NCBI GenBank assembly: GCA_002423265.1
Contig: DIVE01000132.1
Location: forward strand, 1-5,393
DNA: 5,393 nt
Reading direction: 5' to 3'
DNA from: Methylophilaceae bacterium UBA6140
Lineage (GTDB): Bacteria > Pseudomonadota > Gammaproteobacteria > Burkholderiales > Methylophilaceae
Both the position numbers and the translations under genes were made by a program. Of this stretch, positions 1 through 5,393 are shown piece by piece (position 1 is the first letter of the stretch; each line of letters begins with the position of its first letter). The notes beneath the pieces were generated by a model. That model saw nothing but the letters and a program-made list of their open reading frames with translations. It was not told where the DNA came from and made no database searches.

Positions 1-1422
1 GACTTTTCGCGTATCGCCGGTCATCATGAAACCGGAAGCGGTTGATGTCAGCAGTGTGCCGATATCCGTAGGCCGCAGATTGAATATCTTATCCGCGCGC
101 GATTCGATCAGGGCGACATCCAGCAGTTCTTCCAGCAGATAGACGATGCTCTGTGCCTGTCTGTAGATCGCTTCCACCATTTCCTTTTGTTGTGCCTCAC
201 TCAAGTTCCGCGTTTGCAATAGTTCGGAATAACCCAGCACCGTCGACATCGGCGTACGCAACTCATGTGCAGCTGTCGTGATGAATTCCGATTTCATGCG
301 GTCGATTCTGGATAATTCGGTGATGTCCTGGAAGTAGTGGATGGATCTGGTTTGCGCGTTGTTGAGTTTGATGACGAAGCATGACACGACATGCAGATCC
401 GGGTTGTGAAACTCGATACTGACGGGTGTTGTATCGGCTTCCGACTGCATGTCATCGCTATTGCAAAGCGTTTTCATGAGCGTGCCGAATTCGGCTTCCG
501 TGATATTTGTCAGCCTGGCTGCCGGTAGCCCGGTCATCGAGATGAATGCGCTGTTCTGGTAAGCGAGCCGGCCCTGATCATCGAAAGCGACGATTCCGAC
601 AGGAGAACACTCAATCAGGCTACGGAATTTGAATTCCGATTGCTGCAATTCGCTGAGCTTGTCGTTGATTTCATTCGACATCATGTTGAATGAATCAGCC
701 ACTTCGCGCATTTCGCTGATGCCCAACGGCATGATCTTGTAACTGAAATCGCCCGACATGAACTTTTCTGCCGCCAAGGTCAGTTCCTGCAACGGTCTTT
801 TGATGGTGAAATAAACCCCGAGCAACAGAAACAGCAGAATGATGCTGAACAAGCCGGAAATGGTCAGCTCTTCTGTCATGATCTCGTCCCATCTTTGCTC
901 TTTCATGATCTGCAGATTGATGACGACCAGCACAACGCCCAGTTTCGTGCTTCTGATCTGGCCGGCGGTAGGCGGCCAATCAAATGATTGTGCAAAAGAC
1001 ATGCCGGAGGATTGCTTGTCGGAAATGGTCAAAAGCGGCCCCTGTTTCTCCAGCTCCTGCAAAATGGTTTTCTCGACGCCGGATATGACGCTAACGGGTT
1101 TGCCGATATTCTCGATGCGGCTTGAAAAGACCACATTACGTTCCGGGTCCAGCACCAGGATCTGTTCGAAGCGCGGGTCGGTTGCCGATTGAGAGATGAT
1201 TTCCTTCAAAAGAAAGCGGTCCTTGCTGGTTGTGCGTTCAGCCACAAGACCTATACGCGCGATCTCCGCGCGGCCAAGATTCTCAGCTTCTTCTGCAATG
1301 CGGCTTTGCGAGATGGTAAAGCTGGTGATCACCGAGAGCATCAGCAGACACAGCGCCGCAATGATGCCCCAGATGAAAGTCAGCCTTGCCAGGCTGAGAG
1401 GACGTAGGTTGCGGATCTCCAC
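1..1422 (-). CDS. Membrane sensor histidine kinase (HAMP-PAS-HisKA), 3' end cut by window edge
   Basis: This is the sensor kinase of a two-component system. It should autophosphorylate on a histidine and pass the phosphate to a response regulator that is not in the window. The frame is open for 474 codons to base 1. Seen in order: TM1 at about residues 15-37, a periplasmic region at about 38-187, TM2 at about 188-206, a HAMP linker at about 207-262, a PAS domain at about 264-370 that starts FRSLIECSPVGIVAFDDQG, and a HisKA helix from about 373. The H-box AAHELRTPM puts the phospho-acceptor at His386 (bases 265-267). The catalytic ATPase domain (N, G1, G2 boxes) must lie beyond the left edge. 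The start is GTG at 1422: a weak GGA at 1430-1432 sits 7 bases upstream, and the next ATG (residue 28) would destroy TM1. The gene begins three bases after the stop of the binding-protein gene, in the same frame, so the two are probably cotranscribed and translationally coupled. The periplasmic domain may be Cache-like, but I see no diagnostic motif. The ligand is unknown. Confidence 0.93.
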   Translation of the reverse strand, partial: MEIRNLRPLSLARLTFIWGIIAALCLLMLSVITSFTISQSRIAEEAENLGRAEIARIGLVAERTTSKDRFLLKEIISQSATDPRFEQILVLDPERNVVFSSRIENIGKPVSVISGVEKTILQELEKQGPLLTISDKQSSGMSFAQSFDWPPTAGQIRSTKLGVVLVVINLQIMKEQRWDEIMTEELTISGLFSIILLFLLLGVYFTIKRPLQELTLAAEKFMSGDFSYKIMPLGISEMREVADSFNMMSNEINDKLSELQQSEFKFRSLIECSPVGIVAFDDQGRLAYQNSAFISMTGLPAARLTNITEAEFGTLMKTLCNSDDMQSEADTTPVSIEFHNPDLHVVSCFVIKLNNAQTRSIHYFQDITELSRIDRMKSEFITTAAHELRTPMSTVLGYSELLQTRNLSEAQQKEMVEAIYRQAQSIVYLLEELLDVALIESRADKIFNLRPTDIGTLLTSTASGFMMTGDTRKV

Positions 1423-1425
1423 TAC

Positions 1426-2382
1426 TTAATCCAGAAAACTGTCGTTGGCCAGCAGGGTGAGGTCAGGCATGGTGCTGAGCAGACCGGAAGCAAGCATGTT
1501 TTGTGCAAGATGGGTTGCCACCTCCATGATTTTCGGCTGCGAGCCGCCAAGCCATTGCCGATTCGACACTCTGTCCGGCAATTCCAGATCGCTGAACAAC
1601 CCGGTGATTTCGGCATCCGGCACGTTGAGCCGTTTGGCAAGAAAGGCAGCGTATTTTTCCTGGTCTGCCTGCCAGCGCTCGAGTGCTCTGAAATGTCCTT
1701 GCACTGTTTCTCTTATACCTTCGCGTTGCTGCGCCAGCACGTCGGTTCTGAAAGCAATTACATCGATAATGTTGCCGGGGATTTCACCGCTGGTGAAAAC
1801 CGGCTTCATACCGGCCTTGATCAGCTGATTTTTCACCGGTTCATAGGTGACCAGTGCTTCAACCAGGCCGTTTTGATATGACTGAATATGTTCGTCGATA
1901 CTCAGATAGACAATTTCAATATCCTCTGGCGATAACCCGGCCGCTTTCAGCGAGGCGTCGAGCATCACCGCGCCAGTTGCAGTATGCTCCACGCCGATTC
2001 TCAGACCCTTGATGCCGGCCAGCGACTCAATATTGGCTGGGACGAGCAGGGCATCAGCACCCATCGATACATCCAGCACGCAAACCACACTGAGGCGTAT
2101 GCCTCTCTCCAGCGCGGTCAGCACTTCATCCAGCGTCAGACAGGCACCTTCCACCACGTTCGAGCCGAGCGCGCGGATATTGGCGGTGGCATTGGGCGTT
2201 TCAACCATCCTGACCAGTCTTGCATCCACGATGTCGAGCGAGCGGGCTAGATAAAGGAATTCATAGCCCGGCCAAATGTGGGCGGCGATGCGAACCGGTT
2301 GCGATCGCTTCAAGCCGCAACCGCTTGCGGCCAGTCCGAGCGAAGCGGCCAGGCCGAGTTGCAGCCATTCCCTACGGTTCAT
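1426..2382 (-). CDS. NMT1/THI5-like periplasmic substrate-binding lipoprotein
   Basis: This is a 318-residue ABC-type solute-binding protein of the NrtA/SsuA/ThiY-like (NMT1/THI5) superfamily. The N-terminus MNRREWLQLGL has an Arg-Arg pair followed by a hydrophobic stretch and a lipobox ending ASGC, so Cys22 is the likely lipidated residue. The RR pair resembles a Tat signal, but Sec export is also possible. Family-like features are IWPGYEFLYLAR near residues 36-47, the hinge-type stretch LAGIKGLRIGVE near 121-132, and TYEPV near 179-183. The length is normal for the family. No permease or ATPase gene is adjacent. The next gene downstream is a sensor kinase, which points to a sensing rather than a transport role (inference). 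Upstream is the terminator of the TonB-receptor operon, so transcription must start between 2497 and about 2394; I see no convincing -35/-10 pair there. The substrate cannot be read from sequence: nitrate, sulfonate, pyrimidine or other small molecules are all possible in this superfamily. Confidence 0.9.
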   Translation of the reverse strand: MNRREWLQLGLAASLGLAASGCGLKRSQPVRIAAHIWPGYEFLYLARSLDIVDARLVRMVETPNATANIRALGSNVVEGACLTLDEVLTALERGIRLSVVCVLDVSMGADALLVPANIESLAGIKGLRIGVEHTATGAVMLDASLKAAGLSPEDIEIVYLSIDEHIQSYQNGLVEALVTYEPVKNQLIKAGMKPVFTSGEIPGNIIDVIAFRTDVLAQQREGIRETVQGHFRALERWQADQEKYAAFLAKRLNVPDAEITGLFSDLELPDRVSNRQWLGGSQPKIMEVATHLAQNMLASGLLSTMPDLTLLANDSFLD

Positions 2383-2387
2383 AATGG

Positions 2388-2393
2388 CCACCT
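2388..2393 (-). promoter_or_regulatory. Ribosome binding site that fixes the start of the binding-protein gene
   Basis: The minus strand reads AGGTGG, five bases before ATG at 2382. An in-frame GTG at 2391 would add three residues (MAI), but it lies inside this Shine-Dalgarno sequence and would have none of its own. ATG at 2382 is therefore the better start. It also places the Arg-Arg pair at residues 3-4, as expected for an export signal. Confidence 0.75.
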
Positions 2394-2497
2394 ATGGATT
2401 TGAATTGGGGTGTGCATGGATATTTCCAATCTTATCAAATTTTTCATGTCAGCCAGGGGCGGCCTTGTAATTTGGAGCAATTTTCACGTTTTCTGAT

Positions 2498-2524
2498 AAA
2501 AAAAGCCCCCACCGTGGTGGGGGC
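2498..2524 (-). terminator. Rho-independent terminator of the hemP-receptor operon
   Basis: On the minus strand GCCCCCACC pairs perfectly with GGTGGGGGC (2524-2516 with 2513-2505). The two innermost pairs probably open to make a small loop. Seven T residues follow (2504-2498). It lies 22 bases past the receptor stop codon, so it ends that operon and separates it from the binding-protein/kinase genes. There is no matching T tract on the plus strand, so it is one-directional. Confidence 0.93.
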
Positions 2525-2546
2525 AGCTTCTCTGCAAGTTCGTTGA

Positions 2547-4610
2547 TCAGAACTTGTAGCTGGCACCGATTTCCGCGTTGCGTTCCGCACCGGGGAAGAT
2601 ACCATCCGGATTGCGGCTGGCGATGTATTTTCTGTCGGCCAGATTGCGTACCGTACCGAACACGCTCCACTGCTTGTTGATGTCGTAGAAGGCGCTGAGG
2701 TTGAAGACCGTATAGGCATCGATCTCACCCTTGGTGCCATCGGTGCTTTCCGCCTTGGTGTTGGCGGCATCGACATATTGCTCGGAGACGTAATAAGCGC
2801 CCAGAGTGGTTCTGAAATCGCCGATCTTGTAGTTCAGGTTGAGGTTGCTGGTGAATTTTGGCGCATAAGGCAAGCGGTTGCCGCTCGGGCCTAATGAGTC
2901 GTTCCTGAATTCAGCGGTCGGCAGATAAGTAGCGCTACCATCCACACTCCAGCCGCCGGTCAGGTCGTAACCGAGGCCGAGCTCGATCCCCTCGTGCAAG
3001 GTCTTGCCACCATTGGCCTTGTCAACACCGCCGGAAAGGCTCTGGTTGACGATCTGGTTATCGAAATCCATACGGAAGTAGGTCGCTTCATAGCTCAGAC
3101 GCTGAAGCGCGCCGCGCACACCGATTTCGTAATTGGTCGAACGTTCTGCGTCCAGTTGTTGATCGATACCGTCTCCGCTGATTGCAGTGGCAACCATGGC
3201 GGGCGAGAAGCCCCTGAAAGCACCGGCAAACAGTTGTGCTTCAGGCACGATCTGCCAGGTCATACCTACACCCGGCATGACTTCGGTGTTGTTTGTATTG
3301 CCGGAAACGCCGGTTTTTTCGTTGGTACGTTTCTGATCGTAGCTTTCGACGCGCAGGCCAGGGGTAATCGCGATCTTGTCGTTCAACTCGAAGCGGTTCT
3401 GCACGAACAGTGCAACACCGTCGGCTTTTTGTGTTTCGTCGCCGGTCAGATCGCCCGAGCGTGCATTCGGGTTGGTTTTGGAGCGTACGGTCTGGTTGCG
3501 CATTTCGTCGCTGTGAAGACGGATGCCGATTTCGGTTTCGTTCTTGATGCCAAACGTGTTGTGCGTGATGAACAGGCGCGAATCGATGCCCATCATCTCG
3601 AAATTGCGGTTGCGTCCTGACATGCAATAGCTGGAGCCGCCGCAGGCTACAAACGTGGTGCCATCTGCAGTTCTGCTGGCGATATCACGGCGCCAGTAGT
3701 CACGTTGCAACTCGGCCCAGTAAAGCAGGGTGTTAAGTCTGACCGAATCGCTGATTTCCCACTCGTGGTTGACGTCGAAGGATTTGCGGTCGGTGATGAA
3801 ATAGTCGTTCGGCGCCGGGTTCTTGTCCGGATTGCGGCGGTATTCGTTGGGCCGCAGGCCGACATAAGAGGTATTGATCTCGTTATCGTAGTATGTGAAT
3901 TTCGCGCTGATCCACTGATTGTTGGTCAGTTGCATGCCGCCCTTGAGCACGACATCGGTCATGTCGAATTCGTTGTCGCGGAAACCGTCGCCTTTGGCGG
4001 TGACGATGCTGATGCCGCCCACGCCTTCACCGGAAGGTGTTGCGCCGCCGGCGTCAAAACCGAACAGTTGATAACCGTGTGTGCCGGCCTTGGCGGTGAC
4101 GCGCACGCCATCTTCAGGATCCTTGGTCTTGTAATTGATCACGCCGCCGATGGTGGTCGGGCCGTAGCGCAAGCTGGCGGCACCCTTCAGTACTTCAATG
4201 CTCTGCATGCGCTCGATGCGCGGGCTGTAGTAGGATTCATTGGCGAGGAACAGGCCCGGTGCGATCGGTACGCCGTCTTCCAGCACCAGCAGTTTTTGAC
4301 TACGGTTGGGGTTGAGGCCACGCATGCCGATATTGGGAATGAAGCCGTAGCCTTCTTCTTCGCGGATGATGATGCCGGGAACCGATTTAAGCGCGTCCTG
4401 TACCGATAGCGGCTGCTGCAGCTCCAATTCTTCGGAAGTGATGATGGCGACCGAGCCGGGCTGTTTGGCGATGGCATCTTCCTTTTCGCCGATGACGTCG
4501 ATGCGGGGTAATTGAATTTCGGCTGCCAATGATTGCATGGGTAGAAGAACCGCCGCCGAAACCGCGAGCGCAATCATCCGCGGTTTGAATAGTTTGCTGT
4601 TGTTTGCCAT
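2547..4610 (-). CDS. TonB-dependent outer-membrane receptor, FecA-like
   Basis: This 687-residue receptor imports a ligand, probably an iron chelate or another metal complex, across the outer membrane using TonB energy. Residues 1-29/30 form a Sec signal peptide ending in SLAA. A likely TonB box RIDVIGE is at 36-42. The plug domain spans about 45-165, with RGLNPNRSQKLLVLEDGVPI and EVLKGAASLRYGPTTIGGVIN, typical of the FecA-like (COG4772) branch. The rest is a beta-barrel ending in GASYKF, with the terminal Phe expected for BAM assembly. Cys323 and Cys329 sit in a probable outer loop and may form a disulfide. The N-terminal signalling (STN) domain of E. coli FecA is absent, so direct FecI/FecR-type signalling is unlikely. 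The region around FRGFSP (465-470) resembles the FRAP area of haem receptors but lacks the following His. Start: ATG at 4610 with AAGGGA (4622-4617) six bases upstream. It lies 80 bases after hemP with no terminator between, so it is very probably in the same Fur-type operon. The ligand is not determined. Confidence 0.95.
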   Translation of the reverse strand: MANNSKLFKPRMIALAVSAAVLLPMQSLAAEIQLPRIDVIGEKEDAIAKQPGSVAIITSEELELQQPLSVQDALKSVPGIIIREEEGYGFIPNIGMRGLNPNRSQKLLVLEDGVPIAPGLFLANESYYSPRIERMQSIEVLKGAASLRYGPTTIGGVINYKTKDPEDGVRVTAKAGTHGYQLFGFDAGGATPSGEGVGGISIVTAKGDGFRDNEFDMTDVVLKGGMQLTNNQWISAKFTYYDNEINTSYVGLRPNEYRRNPDKNPAPNDYFITDRKSFDVNHEWEISDSVRLNTLLYWAELQRDYWRRDIASRTADGTTFVACGGSSYCMSGRNRNFEMMGIDSRLFITHNTFGIKNETEIGIRLHSDEMRNQTVRSKTNPNARSGDLTGDETQKADGVALFVQNRFELNDKIAITPGLRVESYDQKRTNEKTGVSGNTNNTEVMPGVGMTWQIVPEAQLFAGAFRGFSPAMVATAISGDGIDQQLDAERSTNYEIGVRGALQRLSYEATYFRMDFDNQIVNQSLSGGVDKANGGKTLHEGIELGLGYDLTGGWSVDGSATYLPTAEFRNDSLGPSGNRLPYAPKFTSNLNLNYKIGDFRTTLGAYYVSEQYVDAANTKAESTDGTKGEIDAYTVFNLSAFYDINKQWSVFGTVRNLADRKYIASRNPDGIFPGAERNAEIGASYKF

Positions 4611-4690
4611 TTTATTTCCCTTGATGACTTTTTATTGGCTTGCTTGCGCTAGAACGCTGGCTGGCTGGTTGATTAAAAATTGCTGCACGA

Positions 4691-4855
4691 TCATTTTGTG
4701 AGGATCAGTTTGCCCTGACTGGTAAGGCGAAGACGGTATTCCTCATTGCCATGGCGGATGATGAGTTCACGCGCATTGCCGAATAGCGATGCGCTATCCA
4801 CCCTTTGGGGTTGCGCAGGGCGCTGAGGTATACCGCAATTCGGCGTTGTCTTCAT
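4691..4855 (-). CDS. hemP: HemP-family small protein (hemin uptake/regulation)
   Basis: This is a 54-residue protein recognised by its C-terminal half: LFGNARELIIRHGNEEYR followed by LRLTSQGKLILTK at the very end. That is the characteristic HemP/HmuP signature (a short beta-strand pattern and a terminal GKLILTK). Family knowledge: HemP/HmuP genes lie beside TonB-dependent haem receptors under Fur control. HmuP of Bradyrhizobium acts as a co-activator of the haem-receptor operon, and Burkholderia hemP is needed for haem use. Here it is the first gene after the Fur-type promoter and precedes the TonB receptor by 80 bases. The start is ATG at 4855. The only purine-rich site, GGTGGA (4873-4868), is 12 bases upstream, longer than usual, so translation may be weak or may start at the in-frame CTG at 4861. 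No signal peptide or membrane segment is visible, so the protein is probably cytoplasmic. The family call is firm; the exact role beside a FecA-like receptor is inferred. Confidence 0.9.
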   Translation of the reverse strand: MKTTPNCGIPQRPAQPQRVDSASLFGNARELIIRHGNEEYRLRLTSQGKLILTK

Positions 4856-4928
4856 GTTCAGGCTAAGTCCACCAATAAATGCAACCGATCTATAGCTCTA
4901 GTCAGTGCTTTTTCTAACTGAGCATAAT

Positions 4929-4947
4929 AATGCGAATTATTCGCATT
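4929..4947. promoter_or_regulatory. Fur-type operator (perfect 9-1-9 palindrome)
   Basis: AATGCGAATTATTCGCATT is a perfect 19-bp inverted repeat of two 9-base arms around one base. Its core TGCGAAT-T-ATTCGCA matches the Fur 7-1-7 consensus TGATAAT-N-ATTATCA at 10 of 14 arm positions, and the 9-1-9 layout is that of classic Fur boxes. It covers the -10 element of the hemP promoter, an ideal place for repression when iron is replete. Fur is inferred from the motif and from the iron-type genes downstream. Another Fur-family regulator is possible. Confidence 0.82.
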
Positions 4948-4964
4948 TGTATTAAAGTTGTCAA
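4936..4964 (-). promoter_or_regulatory. Sigma70-type promoter of the hemP-receptor operon
   Basis: The minus strand has a perfect -35 hexamer TTGACA (4964-4959), a 17-base spacer, and the -10 hexamer AATAAT (4941-4936), which matches TATAAT at five of six positions. Transcription should start near 4929, giving a leader of about 75 bases before the hemP ATG. The Fur-like palindrome overlaps the -10, so the strong promoter is expected to be active mainly under iron limitation. Confidence 0.85.
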
Positions 4965-5167
4965 GAAAACTTTAGTGCCGGATGCAAGTTTTTACAGAGC
5001 ACAAAGATTGTGCTGCAAGCGCATAGGATTTGTATGGGGGGTGATGCGGAAAATTCCGGCCTGGATGACAGCGACAGGCACGAAGGATGATTCAATCAGG
5101 GAGTTACAGGATGACCTTGATATTTTGTCAGGACAACTGATGAGAAGGGCGGGCGTGACAAATGCCG
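4965..5167. other. Non-coding spacer between pqqA terminator and hemP promoter
   Basis: This stretch of about 200 bases separates two transcription units. Apart from the palindrome at 4998-5014 I find no RNA gene, terminator or convincing coding region in it. A plus-strand open frame crosses it (4930-5199), but that frame starts inside the Fur box and ends inside the pqqA terminator, so I do not call it a gene. Confidence 0.5.
4998..5014. repeat. 17-bp perfect inverted repeat (7-3-7) upstream of the hemP promoter
   Basis: AGCACAA-AGA-TTGTGCT lies about 34 bases upstream of the hemP -35 element. It is a perfect palindrome with a three-base centre and no T tract on either side, so it is not a terminator. 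Its position suits the site of an activator or second regulator. It does not resemble the Fur box. The regulator is unknown, and a chance palindrome cannot be excluded. Confidence 0.4.
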
Positions 5168-5197
5168 GAAAACAAAAACGGCACCGAAGTGCCGTTT
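5168..5197 (-). terminator. Rho-independent terminator of pqqA
   Basis: On the minus strand AAACGGCAC pairs with GTGCCGTTT around a TTCG tetraloop closed by C-G, an especially stable loop. It is followed by a T-rich tail (TTTTTGTTTT, 5178-5169, partly shared with the stem). It lies 23 bases after the pqqA stop codon. In pqq operons a hairpin after pqqA often attenuates reading into pqqB, but no pqqB follows here, so it probably ends a single-gene transcript. Confidence 0.88.
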
Positions 5198-5220
5198 GAT
5201 GGTCCGTTTATCGAATCGGA

Positions 5221-5292
5221 TTAACGGTTGCAAACGTACATGGTGACTTCAAAACCGAAACGCATTTCAGTAGCAGCTGGCTTGGTCCACAT
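5221..5292 (-). CDS. pqqA: PqqA, precursor peptide of pyrroloquinoline quinone
   Basis: This is a 23-residue ribosomal peptide that begins [13 protein letters not shown] and continues [10 protein letters not shown]. Family knowledge: the radical-SAM enzyme PqqE, with the PqqD chaperone, cross-links the Glu and Tyr of the conserved E-x-x-x-Y motif, and the pair becomes PQQ, the cofactor of periplasmic methanol, alcohol and glucose dehydrogenases. Here these residues are Glu15 and Tyr19, at the expected spacing, and the length equals the classical 23-residue PqqA. A strong Shine-Dalgarno AGGAGA (5304-5299) sits six bases before ATG, as expected for a peptide needed in large amounts. Cys21 near the C-terminus is a variation I cannot interpret. 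The gene is followed by a terminator and then by unrelated genes. pqqB, pqqC, pqqD and pqqE are not in the window, so this copy stands apart from any downstream biosynthetic cluster. It may be one of several pqqA copies. Confidence 0.95.
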   Translation of the reverse strand: MWTKPAATEMRFGFEVTMYVCNR

Positions 5293-5343
5293 GGTAGTTC
5301 TCCTGTAATCGTTGTTGAGTTGTTTTACGAGTTAACGTTTCAC

Positions 5344-5372
5344 ATCATACGCACTTCGAAAAATTAACCAGT
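5344..5372 (-). promoter_or_regulatory. Possible pqqA promoter
   Basis: The minus strand has TATGAT (5349-5344), five of six matches to the -10 consensus, which would give a leader of about 45 bases before pqqA. The -35 region, 16-17 bases upstream, is poor (CTGGTT or ACTGGT). A promoter must lie in about this place if pqqA is a single-gene unit, but the window ends at 5393 and transcription could enter from upstream. Confidence 0.4.
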
Positions 5373-5393
5373 AGGCGTGGCCATGAATAATGG

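Noticed and set aside
839..1192. Plus-strand open frame of 117 codons opposite the kinase gene
   Set aside because: It is the antisense shadow of the kinase periplasmic/TM2 region, which has coherent TM-HAMP-PAS-HisKA content on the minus strand.
2383..2391. GTG at 2391 as the start of the binding protein (321 residues)
   Set aside because: This GTG is part of the Shine-Dalgarno AGGTGG that serves the ATG at 2382, and it has no upstream site of its own.
2394..2497. A riboswitch (for example TPP-type, because of the THI5-like product) in the leader of the binding-protein gene
   Set aside because: No conserved thi-box sequence or extended helices were seen, and the 104-base gap is short. Nothing supports a riboswitch.
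2994..4409. Long plus-strand open frames (2994-3620 and 3705-4409) opposite the receptor gene
   Set aside because: They lie entirely antisense to the clear TonB-receptor coding frame, show no recognisable domain, and reflect its codon pattern.
4930..5199. Plus-strand open frame of 89 codons
   Set aside because: It begins inside the Fur-type operator, has no ribosome site, runs against the hemP promoter and ends within the pqqA terminator. Its product resembles no family I recognise. Probably chance.
5383..5393. ATG at 5383 as the start of a plus-strand gene running off the right edge
   Set aside because: Only three codons are visible, without a good ribosome site. It cannot be supported.

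Overview
The window looks like chromosomal DNA of a Gram-negative proteobacterium, most likely a betaproteobacterium of moderate GC. The signs are a TonB-dependent outer-membrane receptor with a terminal Phe, a lipoprotein-type periplasmic binding protein, a HemP-family peptide gene, a Fur-type operator, and a 23-residue pqqA gene. A methylotroph (Methylophilaceae-like) would fit the PQQ gene, but this is inference, not proof. All supported genes lie on the minus strand, so transcription runs from high to low coordinates.

In transcription order there are three blocks. (1) 5393-5168: a single-gene unit for pqqA, the precursor peptide of the cofactor pyrroloquinoline quinone, with a good ribosome site and its own intrinsic terminator. 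No pqqB follows it. (2) 4964-2498: an iron-type operon. It has a near-consensus sigma70 promoter whose -10 element is covered by a perfect 19-bp Fur-like palindrome. Then come hemP (54 aa, easily missed because of its size), a 687-residue FecA-like TonB-dependent receptor, and a strong terminator. (3) 2393-1: a two-gene signalling block. An NMT1/THI5-like substrate-binding lipoprotein is followed three bases later, in the same reading frame, by a membrane sensor histidine kinase (TM, periplasmic domain, TM, HAMP, PAS, HisKA). The kinase runs off the left edge before its ATPase domain.

How they may work together: blocks 1 and 2 are separate transcription units. Block 2 is probably induced by iron limitation and imports a metal chelate or haem across the outer membrane. 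In block 3 no ABC permease or ATPase lies beside the binding protein. Its tight pairing with the kinase suggests that it presents a periplasmic ligand to the kinase rather than feeding a transporter. That SBP-kinase pair, one stop codon away from being a single polypeptide, is the most interesting candidate system here. The ligand, the response regulator and the targets are not visible.
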